Assembly: GCA_006503535.1 (NCBI GenBank)
Contig: QYRS01000011.1
Span: 744,001 to 808,000 of the forward strand
Direction of reading: 5' to 3'
Origin: Arthrinium phaeospermum
Lineage: Eukaryota > Ascomycota > Sordariomycetes > Amphisphaeriales > Apiosporaceae
Length of the DNA stretch: 64,000 nt
A program made the position numbers and the translations under genes. Below are positions 39,552 through 50,467 of the stretch, piece after piece. Position 1 is the stretch's first letter; each line of letters starts with the position of its first letter. Under the pieces are notes generated by a model. The model saw nothing but the letters and a program-made list of their open reading frames with translations, ran no database searches and was not told the DNA's origin.

Positions 39552-40494
39552 TGTCAACCTTCCTGGTCAGCAGATAAAACTTTCGAGTAGCTGTTCGAAT
39601 TTGACTGTTTGCCCAAGTATCATGGGTTGGCCGACCCATTGACTAGCATCATGATTAATGATCAGCATTTCTCACACCCCTGGCCACTTACGCATCAAGA
39701 CAAGTGCCGGCAGTGGTTAGATTGAAATTCACTGCTAAAACCAACATAGGTCAGTTTGAGTAGTTGGCGCTTCGAAGGCCCTGTTTGATGTGCCGTTGGT
39801 ACCTTTCGTTAAGTAGGGGTAATTAACAGAGGGCACCTTTGAGTCAGGGGTTAGATAACCAAAAGGGAGCTTACGTGCACTTACAGCTTTTGATACTTGT
39901 CGAAGGCCAATATGACATTCCATAACGCTCAGAATGACCCCAACCACGTTCTTGATGAGGTTTGCAGGGACAAACAACTACAGTTTGGGAGAACATCTCT
40001 TCTGACCTTCGTATACCGCATTCAGAGCTCGGAATGAATTCACCAAATTGCTTGAGGTACCCCCTGAAGCGAGACAAAGGGTTAGTTGTTGGGTTTGGGT
40101 GTTCAGGTGTTGAACAGGGCAGATAAAGAGAGTATATATGCACGAGTCTTCGCTTTTCTATAGATTGGTATACCCTCAAGATAACCAATAGCTTGAAACT
40201 GCATTGCCAACATTCCTCACTTGTAACGACAAAGATTTTGCTGGAATGCATCTAGAAACATGGTTATCTGATATCTAGTTTTTCTACATTATTCTGTCTG
40301 CAAACCATGGGTTTGGTAGAACTCCACCGAATACAGCAAGTTTGCCCTCGGATGAACAGAAAGCCAACCCCCTTCCCTCATACATGATTCAAACAAAACT
40401 TTCTGCCTCACATAGACAGAGCTGGCTATAAGTATCTGTGTCATCATGTTCAATCCAGAGAATAGAACTCTACAAACCATTAAACACTTCGAAA
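39552..40494. other. Intergenic, 0.9 kb
   Basis: No gene is supported. Minus-strand frames at 39735-39977 and 39871-40251 overlap in different frames and show no family signature I recognise. Confidence 0.5.
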
Positions 40495-42040
40495 ATGCAT
40501 CGAACCAGAACCTTCTTGGCTACCATACGAGACGAGGACCCGGGATGGCTTCGGGATAATGTCCCTTTTCGTTTCAAGCCACTCACCGAGGAGGAGCTCG
40601 AGAATAAGACCAAAGAAGAGAGAGCCCAGATAATCATCCCGAGACTAAATGCACTCAATCCATTACCACTTGTTGGCTACTTTGCTGAAAGTTTTCATCC
40701 CGAGATCAATCCCTTCGAGCTTGACTATTCACTGCTCACTGGGTGGCTCGAGAAGTTTCCAGGCCCCCCTCCTGATGGATATTTGTTTCCGTTCGAGTAA
40801 GTAGCACCGGACCATCTTGAAAGCCCTCGCTTTGAACAATTATACAAAATATAATCCTATTTTGGAATTGACCATGTGATCCCATATTATAGGGAGCTCA
40901 GGGATTTAGATTGGGGCCACAGCGGGCGGCTCACGGGATATATGCTGCGTGATCTATACAAACGTAATCTTCCGGACGATGACGAGGAGGTGATCGCCAG
41001 GCAGAAGGACGTGGCAAAGCTTGTATCGGACAAGGACGGCTACAGCATGGGATCGTGGTTCAAGCCGCCTCTTCCGGAGGACAGCAAAGAACGACGACTT
41101 GTTCTGGCGACCCGGCAGGAGATCTTGATAACATATAAATGGGCGTATTCACTCTGGGAAGAACACCCCCAGCACAAAGCATTGAAGGAATCCTTCGAGG
41201 CATTGTCCGCGGACCTGGGTAGTACAGAAATTAACAAACTAGTGTGCATTGGCTTGGGCTCGCTCAGCCCGCCCCCTTACCATACCCTCGAGGAGCTGAG
41301 GGAGGCACACGAGGAGGCACAAAAGATGAAGAAGGAAGACTATTTCGGGTATTATTACTTCCGCCCCTACTTCCAGCACCTGGCGGCACAGACGATTGCC
41401 CATCTCTTGAAACGGCAAAACGACGGCAAGCCACTCGATCTATACGTACAAGATATCGGCTACAGAGAGGACGACATCAACGTCTTGGAGAACGATGTCG
41501 GCAAGCTCGGAAATAACCACGACAAAGGCAACTTCACCGTCCTGGACGGCAGTCCAAACAGCCACGAGGGGCTCCTAAAGATAGACCCCGAGACCTTCGT
41601 CTTCACCGTACAGCCGACCATGCCTCTGAGACAAATGATCTGCGAAATCAGCTCGCCAGCCGCAATTCTGTGCCTCGAAATCAAGGGCAACGGGGAATCG
41701 GACGAGGACCTCCAGAGCTTCAAGGTTCTACAAGCCGAACCAGACCAAAAACAGAGACAGTCCGCGGGCCTTCTTCTGCCTGGACCACACTTGTACTTAG
41801 CTCACCCGCCCCCTTTTACAATCTTACTCTACCATGAAGCTGACCTGAGCAATGCCATACAGCAAGGATCCCGAGGTGCCAGTAGTCACGAAGAAGTTGG
41901 GGGATAGATATATCAGACATGTACATCCCTCCAACCAAGGGTTTCTCGAGGGCCACATGAATAGCTTTTTGGGATCGTCGTACGATGATCCGTCCCGAAG
42001 AAGGCTCGAGAGTGCAATCTATTACCGAAAGCCCATTTAG
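40495..42040 (+). CDS. SRR1-like domain protein
   Basis: Three exons (40495-40796, 40893-41792, 41863-42040) encode about 459 residues. The SRR1 domain is recognised from NKLVCIGLGSLSP, then AAQTIAHLL, LDLYVQDIGY and FTVLDGSPNSHEGLLKID, and further on QMICEISSPAAILC. SRR1 was described in plant light and clock signalling, and the yeast relative Ber1 is linked to microtubule stability and haem, so its molecular role is poorly defined. The N-terminal 100 residues are a fungal-specific region. The second intron has a weak donor (GTACTT). Without it the protein would end at 41907 with an unrelated tail. I prefer splicing because it yields a C-terminus ending RRLESAIYYRKPI, like the aromatic-basic ends of other fungal members. 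Confidence 0.75.
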
Positions 42041-42723
42041 TGGCATATGGCTCGTGGGCATTGACGTAAATCGAGTATCCCTCCTTATGTTTGGGAAAAG
42101 GGGCGTTAGGGCTTTTACGTTCACTTGCAGAAATGGGTGGATGTTCATGGACTTATTATAATTTGGCTATTATAACCACGATCATTACTTACTTTCATTT
42201 TGGAACCTGTTATTCATATATTTAATATAGTCACTCATTTGCCCTCGCCCTGTGTCTTGGAGTAGACTCGGTCATGGTATGTCTCTGGCAATCACCCATC
42301 AATCTATGGCTGACTATATAAAGTTAAATGTTACGTAGAGTTATATACGAATAATTAATGCAAGGCAAGTACCCAACTCTGTAATAGATGAGAACAACGG
42401 CCTACAGGCGTATATGAAGAAGAACAAGAAACAGTCTGCCCCTTACGCTAGAACCTTTTGCGCTTTATTTGGTCCGTATGACCGTTCGACTGCTGTAATC
42501 ATACCAGCGAGTTCGTTTCAACCTGCATGAAAGTTTCATTGCGACAAACGATTGCTTAAATTGGGTATCTATCAAAGGCCAATACCAAGAAAGGCTAAAG
42601 CAGAGCTTTCCTAGACCCAACGTCCATACTCCTTTTCCCGTTACTCCTTGATCATGAATTTTCACGCGCTCGACGTCATACTACTCTTTTCTTCCTTTCC
42701 TCATTCGCGGCAGGGTCCGACTC
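42041..42723. other. Convergent intergenic region, 0.7 kb
   Basis: AT-rich sequence between two converging genes, with no supported coding frame. It probably comprises both 3' untranslated regions. Confidence 0.55.
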
Positions 42724-43416
42724 TTAGACGTAGCTGCGTGTGCCAGTGCCACCTCTCTTGTGCAAAACCCAGCCAAGGGCGATCATGGCGACGCCACAGA
42801 TGAAGCCAATATACTCGAAGACATAGTCGGCCTGGACACGTTGGCATCTACTAGTCAACTGGCTTTGGAATTTATCAGCCTCAACGCCACAGTAGACGTT
42901 CTGTCCGACACTCGCGCAGCCGCCGTTGAGCAGTTTGTTTTCAAAGCGCTGGACGTCGCCAATGTTGCCGTTGCCGGTGCAGCTGTCTACTCCCTTCAAC
43001 GCGAGGGTCAAGGCCTGTTATGCAGTGGTTAGTCTCCACGCCGACTACTACAAATGCAAAAGGGATGGGGAATGTAGACTTACAATGCCACCCGCCACGA
43101 AAAAGATGGAGGCCAAGGCATCAGCAGCCATGACGAAGAACGCGGGGATCTTGTCGATAAACAAGGCAGCTAGGCCGATCAAGGAGACCAGGACGCCAAA
43201 GGCGCCGGTGAAGCTGCCGAACGATGTCTCGGGCGGTGGGTTGCCGACGACCTGGTGTTTGGCATTGGTGACGGATAGTCCAAGCACTACAGCGGCGGAT
43301 AGCAGCTGTATTCAGTCAGGCATTAGCATCGTTTTCTCAAGTCAACTTGTTACTACACATTGGCGAGGAGGGCCTACCAGCAGACCGCGCACTGCGATGG
43401 CAATGATGGACAGCAT
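42724..43416 (-). CDS. MARVEL-domain membrane protein, Nce102-like
   Basis: Three exons (43416-43378, 43305-43084, 43014-42724) encode 183 residues. The pattern is a four-helix MARVEL protein: MLSIIAIAVRGLLLLSAAVVLGLS, then FTGAFGVLVSLIGLAALFI, then FFVMAADALASIFFVAGGIALTLAL, and a last helix YIGFICGVAMIALGWVL followed by a basic tail. Two Cys residues in the loop before the last helix (CASVGQNVYC) are typical of fungal members. Nce102-type proteins sit in the plasma membrane at eisosomes and respond to sphingolipid level; that role is known for the family and inferred here. Introns of 72 and 69 bases have standard borders and phase 0. Confidence 0.8.
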
Positions 43417-46400
43417 GTTGTGTTCCTGTATTGACAAAGGGCGTCTGTGTTGATATCTTTTGTTGGATAAGGAAGGTACTTCGGATGTGTATCTTCAAGT
43501 CGTGGTCTCAGAGTGAGAACAGTTGGCAGGTAGGACTGTACACTTGGCAGTGGTCACCAGGAGACGTATCAAAGTGGGTGACTCTGGAGGAGAATCAAAG
43601 AAAACAAAGTCAAACGGGACAACTTTTTTTGGAAGGAGGATCGGCTTTCCCATTTATCAGCCTACAAGTAACCCCAAGGCCAAGGCGCAGCAGGCAGCAA
43701 CAGGCAGAAACGGTGGGGAGGAGGAATGAGGCTGGGCCGCAGATGCCCTGGCCTACCTAGGTTGGCGGCCGATCCACCAAGTAGAGTTATCACATATTTC
43801 ATACCTGCGGCGGCAAAAGAAAGGACAATCCTTCCGGTATCGTCTTTCATGACTGGGTCAATTGAAATGTTCCCGCCGCACTCGAGGCTGTATGCAGTAC
43901 GGCGCGAAACACTAGGCTGCCCTTTGCTGACTGGGCAAATACGCCATTCATTTAAGCCCTGCCTGCCTGTAACTACTTACTGAGAAGCTCAAGCTGAAAA
44001 CATCCATCTTTCAGCAGCCACGAAACAAGGTTGAAGGGATATAACGGTATTGGAAATTCAGGAGCAGCATCGGTCCCTTACTACATATTTACAGTAATCA
44101 TTTGGACTATTTTTGCAACGTGCGGCAATCGGAAGCAGTGCACGGCTCAGACGGCCGCTAATCCAACCCAATTCATCTCACGATGGGGTGATTAGCATGC
44201 TGGACTAGCCCCAAAACCGCTTAGATATGCAGGCCACCTTTCTGTAAGGCTGGGGGCGGTGCTACATCGCGCAAGAGTCGAGCAAGGATCTTCGCCAGCT
44301 AATGATAAAAATAGCTTTCGTCCTTTCTTTCAATTGACTCGTCTTTGATTAGCTTGGAGAAATACCCCAGCAATGGCTTGTTTCAATCGTGCCACCGTCA
44401 TAAGAGTCGCTACGTCTGCAATTGTGTGTTTCTGCAAGACCATTCTGTGAACGACGGGGACTCATTTCATCTGCAGCGCAATGGGCAGGGGGTGGGTTTA
44501 GGTCGAGTATAGCCAGGCACCGACGGACGGCGGCATACCCCAGTCGTTCAAGAGAAAAGATGGCCCGCTCATGACATGACGCATTGGCTGACTGCAGACT
44601 CCCTCCGAAGCTAGACCTGTTGCATTTGGTGTTCGGAGGAACTGCTGCCGCTTTATTGTTGAAGAACCCCAAAATGGTATATTTTCCTTACTTCTGTGTA
44701 TCTCGTTCCTGCTGTGTGTTTGAGTTTTCTCTCCCTCCCTTTCATTTTGAATTTTATTCTGTTCTAGCCCGCAGCTTACAACCCACGGGCAGCGAGAGAC
44801 TCAGAAAAAGCAAAGTACACGTCTTGGCCTTTTGCTTTATCTCCATCAGAGCGGGCTGATCTCGCCGGTCTCTCCCTCAAATTCATGCGAGTCTTGGCTT
44901 GGCTTTGGCTTGGCCTGAAGGCTGCGCACTGATGGGTTCACGACGCCAAGCAAGAAGGAAGTTATTGAGCATGGCAAAGAGGCAAGCGTTTCCTTTTAGT
45001 CAGTTAAGATGAATGGGAGGCTTTGAATGAAGTCTCGATGAGTATGAACATTAGCTTTATCTGTAAAACGTACTTGCTGGGCATGGCGGGTGTATCGAAT
45101 GCAAGTTTCGTTTGTGATGAGCCAGGATGATATTTGGGCAAGCTTGAGGAGGTGAGAAGATAGGCTTGCGATCAATACCTGTGCTAAGGAACAGCCATAT
45201 ATGAAAGTAACTTGAGGGGTGTCAAACTTTCGGTTCGATGCCGGCCAAAGCCAGCAGAAGCAAAAGACTCACGAATATGTGAAAGTGCACTAAGTGTGCA
45301 GAGGCCAAATAGCAATTATCTGGACAGGAAAGAGAATGTTGTCTCGAACTTGTAGGAAAGGCTATCAAGAGAAGACATCCGTAGAGTGATCGTTGCTAAG
45401 ATTCCTGCGTCTACTGTATTCCAAAGCAAAAATATCACGGTTATTCATTCTGCTTATTCAACAATCCAATCGATTGGTTCCCCGACACAAACGAGGATGG
45501 GACGTGAGTTGAGGAGATTTTCTCCGTAAACGAAGGCATCAATATATTTCTGAGTAATCAACTATGTATAAGCCATATTTTGTGTGACTGCAAAGCAAGT
45601 ATACTACATGACCAGGGCAGATAGCTTCGAAACGACAGCTATTATATTGCCCCAGGGGCGATGATCATCACGTAACCTCTCCGATACTGCATGAGTCGAC
45701 GTCTTCCTATTTCATGCGTAGGGCCATGAAATTTATTTAGCATGAGAAAATGTCCTGCTGGAAGCAATTAGGGTTGAGGTCAATTGCAACTCTTGTTCGG
45801 CCGAGAAAGTGCCCCTGAAACCCCGGGGTATTAAGTAGCATCACAAATCCTCAAGAGATCCTATAGGATTGGACGTTGTTTTGTAAGCTAAAGGCTGGAG
45901 TGACTACTATGGATGTGAAAACTGACCGAAATGGCCACTACCTCGGTGATCATTGTCGAAGCCTTACTGGAGGGAAGTAATAATGTGTCCGAGGAGGAAT
46001 CGAGATCTCCTCACATATCTCTTAAGTATCGATACGGCCAGGTATTGTACGCCATTGTCTTTGAAGCTACTCTCTCTGGAGATAACCACATACTCATTTA
46101 TTTCATTTCATGGCCCGGACTTATGTGATATGTACTTGTAGGCGGAATGCTAGTGTGTGTCGCGGCGCTGCAACCGGTGCTCGAACCAACCGGCCAACCC
46201 GCCCCAAGCCTGCTACACAGGCAAAAGGACGACGTTATCAAGTCGGCGTCTTGACTATCTACTGGAGCTTATCACCACCCCTTACAGTGTGTATCATCCA
46301 GCAAATGTTGGCTGGCAGAACAATATAACAACACTCATGCTACGCACCACGAAGGACTAGCACGTATAGTCAACAACTGACTTACACTACGTGTGGATGC

Positions 46401-48389
46401 ATGGGAGACTCCGGTGTACCAACCACGGGAAAAATCCAGATATCACCAACACAGTAGTATTACGCCCTTCGAAACATGCAGGTTTAGCTGCAGTGTGCAT
46501 CGTCGATTCATTTGCCCACCGTCCCGATGCCCCCCACGGTAGAATATGCGCGCTCAAAAAGTCCTACCCACGCTAGCCTGGTATCAGTTTGCTACAGTAG
46601 AAGGCATACCCCTTACCTGCCAGAGGTTTCGTATGTGGTTGAATTACAGGAGATCGCTCGTTCGCTACCAACCCGCCGGGAATTTGTCTGTGTGCGTGCG
46701 CGCGCATATGCGCACGACACGTATGCTCCAAGTCCCGCAACTGCGAAATCGAACCCGGCTTAACCGCACACTAGCCGTGTTCAGATTGTGGCATGGATAG
46801 TGTGCGTTGATCTTTTTTGAAGCGGTGAGGATTACATCCTATATCATGGATGGACCAGGGGGCGGGCAGGCAATGGTGAAGCGGGCCGATGACTAATAAG
46901 CCGACCAGAACATCGGAAATCCGCGCCGAGTCCGAGCTTGCGCTTGCCCACGTTACTCACTCAAATTGGGTAAAATCTGGCAGTTCATGTTGTGTCTCCC
47001 ACGCCACCTGCTGCTTATCATTTGACCTTATCTGAGAGCGTTACATTACCGCTCAGGGCAGCACAGGGAGGGCCGGTTACCACGTGATGCTGGTGCCATG
47101 CCTGCTACGAGCATCCCTTGCAGCTCATTGGCTGCATGCTGGTTTGACTTGACTTCACCATGCAGCAAAACCCTGACGCTGGATGATGCCAACGCCTGTG
47201 CTGGGATTACTGGCATGCCGGCATGGTGATGGGGGTCACATGTACTGGCATGTTTTGGGGTAGGGGAGCATCGACCTCCCGCTTACGGTTTGCTGACCGA
47301 CATTAGTAGCCTAGTCTCGCATTTCCTCTCCCTTGCGGCCGACCAAAAAGTCGGGGCGGCTTGTTGCGACAAGATGTGACGGTCCTTTCTGCCAACCATG
47401 GGACGAGGACCTTCTTCCTCGATGCAACGCCAATGAGACGGCATGGGGAGGCCGGACCAGAGCTGCCAGAGAGCTGCCAAGGGCCACGGAAGCCACCCCT
47501 GTTGTCCTGGTCGGTCGCCCTGGGTTCGCCCCGGTCGTGGGATGTGGGATGTGGCTGACCCAAAAATGGGGAAGCGCCCCAACCAACTTGCAGCCTCGAT
47601 CCGCCAAACCAGCGACAGTCTTACCGAAACCTGTAACAGCTGCATATTTGCTGACCAGCTTATCCTCCAGATGGGGAAGACGTTGCAGGAGCCACTTGCT
47701 CTCGCGTATTAGTTCGCTAAACCGTCACATGCTGCCGGCCGTTGGGAAGGGCTGCATCATTAATCTCCGGCCATGTCGAGCGAAGAAGGAAAAGATGGGG
47801 AGGGGGTGGAGGGGGGGCCGAACCCAAGAACCCAAGGACCCAAGAACCCAAGAACCGCGCAAGGGACTCACTCCTGCTGCATGCCTTACATTGCCCTACA
47901 TGTCTCCCTACATAGATGCAGTTACACAGCTGCTTGCTACAGAGCCCGGCTAGCACTCGATCAGATGAGTCCCGCGAATAGGATATAGCAGTCAGTCAAC
48001 CTACACCCATCTTCCGCCGCGCTGTGATTGGCGGTCGAGAGCCTCCATCCGTCCCCCTTATTAACCCTTGCGATCAGATCAGATCATCGACTGGGAAAAA
48101 AGCGGGCGCAAAAACCCATGGAGACGCGGAACTGGTCTGTACACATACAGGATAACATCAGCAAAAATGATACCCTCGGATGGGCATGTCAGCATCAGGG
48201 CCTGACAACACATTGTCTCGTTGGGTGTCTCCAAACGACCAAAGGCCGATCTGACATGACATGTGTGTGACAAGATTTCCCGGTCATCTGCCAAATTCCT
48301 CATCGACATAAGCCGGCTACCTGCTGCTTCGAGAGACGCTGCCCGTCCTGCATCCCCGAGGCGCAACAACACCACGCAACTACCCGACG
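43417..48389. other. Gene-poor region, about 5 kb
   Basis: I find no supported gene. Open frames are short or overlapping in several frames, and none shows a known domain. A CCTACCTAGGTTGG palindromic motif lies at 43752-43765 and an octamer tandem repeat at 47823-47854. A 206-codon frame at 47333-47953 has low-complexity, shadow-like composition. Noncoding transcripts cannot be excluded. Confidence 0.45.
47823..47854 (+). repeat. Octamer tandem repeat, CCCAAGAA x 4
   Basis: Four units start at 47823, 47831, 47839 and 47847; the second differs by one base (CCCAAGGA). It is a small minisatellite in noncoding DNA. Confidence 0.85.
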
Positions 48390-49925
48390 ATGCAGCTAGC
48401 CAACATCCATATCGCCAACCTCGACAGGGACAGGACTCCGTACGAAGAGTGCTTCCCTTGGCGCCCGCTGTGGGAGGAAGCCCGCATCGTACGCGGAGAG
48501 AAAACTGTGGCCGCCTCGGAAGCAGTAGCAGCAGCAGCAGCAGCAGCAGAACCGGCGATATCTCTAGCATATCTGACGAGCTTGTTCAGCACAAGCACCC
48601 CCGAAAACCCCCAAGACCGTGGCCCGGTTGCCAAAGCCATAAAGGCCGAGGGGCAATTCGACCGCTCAGAAGATCTCTCCGTCGCAGTGGAGTTCAAGTT
48701 CCTCGTCCCATATAGGCCCCATGGCGCACCGGCGACGGACGACTGCCATCAACACCCGCCGGTTGCGACAGCCGACATGATCGGCAGTGTCGCCAGCGCC
48801 ACGGACGCCGACCGCCAACGTCTCCACGACCACGCCTTTCGCGCCATCGCGGCCACGATCCGGGCCTGCGACGGCCAAGACGCCATCAGCGCTCCGGAGA
48901 TGCAGCAGCGGCCGCAGCGCCAGCCCCTCAGCTCGTACTGGGCCACCCACTGGCTGGTGAAGCGGTCCAACTCGGCGGAGCCGTCGGCGGCGCACCCCCG
49001 CTACGGCGACTGGCTCTGGGTCCCCGTGGAGATCAACTCGCCCAAGCTGTCCTGGGCGGACCGGCGCACCACCTCGGCGACGATCCGGGCCGTCTTGCGC
49101 GCCCTGCACGCCGGCCACCGCATCGAGACCAACTACAGCTGCGAGGTGCACGTCCACGTGGGCCGCCGCGACGGCCGCCGCCTGAGCCTGCCCTCGCTCC
49201 AGCGCCTGGCGGTCCTGTGCTGGCTCGCCGAGCCCGTACTGCGCGGCGTTAAGGACCCGCGCTCCCCCAACTTTGTCCACAAGTACACGTGGAGCTCCCC
49301 GCTGCGGGAAAGGAGCCGGCTGGCCGCCGAGCTGCGCAACAAGCAGCAGCAGCAGCACCACCACCACCAGAAGAAGCAGGCCTCGGAACTGCGCGCCATC
49401 CGCCGCATACTGGCGAGCCGGTCACACATCGAGCTGGGCCAGCTGATGACGGGCGATGGGCGGCCGTACCGGCGCCTCGGCTTCAACTTCTACTCCCTCG
49501 TCAAGGAGACGCTGAGCGAGGCCGACCGCACGGAGCTGGAGACGGTCGAGTGCCGCTTCCTGGAGGGCACCATGGCCGAGGACGCGATCCTCGGCTGGCT
49601 GCAGATCTATGGCTGCTTAGTAGAAAGGGCCTTGGCGCGCGACCCGACGAGGGACAAAGTCGTCGCAGAACAACGACAGGAAGAAGAAGGACAAGAGCAG
49701 GGGGGTCTCATGCTCCCTCTGCTAGGTCTTCTAGAGCAGCAAACAGGACGATGTCCGTCCTTGGCCGTGACAGAAATGTTTGTCAGTCTTATGGGGGACC
49801 TGGGTATCGATAGAAGTAGCTTCGACCCCGTTCTGGCTATAATCCATCGTGCTCAACCAGTCTCGACCGGCACTGAGAATTTGTTGGTCACGGGCGATAG
49901 TAGTACCCCGCGACCATACGTATGA
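48390..49925 (+). CDS. Putative amidoligase (Amidoligase_2 family)
   Basis: A single-exon gene of 511 residues. It resembles fungal proteins of the amidoligase-2 family, relatives of glutamine synthetase and gamma-glutamylcysteine ligase predicted to form amide bonds using ATP. Characteristic blocks are a VEFKFLVPYRP strand near the N-terminus (residues about 94-104), HWLVKRSNS, DWLWVPVEINSPKLSW (the acidic VEINSP motif), CEVHVHVGR and the FVHKYTWSSPLRERSRL segment. CEVHVHVG corresponds to the metal-binding His region of the fold. Two low-complexity insertions are present: poly-Ala near residue 45, and a Gln/His run (QQQQHHHHQKK) at about 319-329. The substrate is unknown; bacterial relatives modify peptides or peptidoglycan-like polymers. 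It converges on the coiled-coil gene. Confidence 0.75.
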   Translation: MQLANIHIANLDRDRTPYEECFPWRPLWEEARIVRGEKTVAASEAVAAAAAAAEPAISLAYLTSLFSTSTPENPQDRGPVAKAIKAEGQFDRSEDLSVAVEFKFLVPYRPHGAPATDDCHQHPPVATADMIGSVASATDADRQRLHDHAFRAIAATIRACDGQDAISAPEMQQRPQRQPLSSYWATHWLVKRSNSAEPSAAHPRYGDWLWVPVEINSPKLSWADRRTTSATIRAVLRALHAGHRIETNYSCEVHVHVGRRDGRRLSLPSLQRLAVLCWLAEPVLRGVKDPRSPNFVHKYTWSSPLRERSRLAAELRNKQQQQHHHHQKKQASELRAIRRILASRSHIELGQLMTGDGRPYRRLGFNFYSLVKETLSEADRTELETVECRFLEGTMAEDAILGWLQIYGCLVERALARDPTRDKVVAEQRQEEEGQEQGGLMLPLLGLLEQQTGRCPSLAVTEMFVSLMGDLGIDRSSFDPVLAIIHRAQPVSTGTENLLVTGDSSTPRPYV

Positions 49926-50467
49926 TAAACTCGTGCTTATCCATTTCGTTTTTTTTCTTCTTTCTATTTTGCACAATTCAGCGTCAGCATTAGCATCAGC
50001 ATCAATCAAGGCGAGAGAAAAGATCGGAGACATCCAATTATTGTTTTTACTCATTGGCTGTACTAGAAATAGAACCTATTATCTAGGACTGGGCGAGAAA
50101 ACAAAGAACACCCACCCATTCATGGACTAATGGACCGCTGCTTCTCACCAACTTTGTGTGGCATCTCCAACTGCGCACCCTAAACGACGGCGTTGCCTCT
50201 CGAACTTCAGTTGCATCCAGCCTGAAGAAATACATAACATCACTGAGCTTTCCAAATGAAGCCAGAAATACAAACAGGGTTGTTAGGACCCCATCAACAA
50301 AACCAATGCTGAACCGCGGAATGGGGTATCGTAACTGTCTAAAACGCATGCAGAAAGTGACGACTGAATGACTCGGAATCATTATAAACGACCTCGTCCA
50401 TGATGCTTGGTCCGTAAAATGGGATCGCCGTTGTCATCGTGAGATGACGTCAACTCTGGCCACCCAC
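49926..50467. other. Convergent intergenic region, 0.5 kb
   Basis: Spacer between the 3' ends of the amidoligase and coiled-coil genes. T-rich and A-rich tracts near 49945-50045 suit untranslated regions. No gene is supported. Confidence 0.55.

Noticed and set aside
38586..39557. 323-codon antisense frame over the flavin oxidase
   Set aside because: Arg/Gly/Val-rich shadow of a real exon on the + strand.
45215..45260. T-loop-like GGTTCGATGCC suggesting a tRNA
   Set aside because: No matching acceptor, D or anticodon stems could be drawn around it.
47333..47953. 206-codon + strand frame
   Set aside because: Overlaps other frames of similar length on both strands and includes the octamer tandem repeat; composition is not protein-like.
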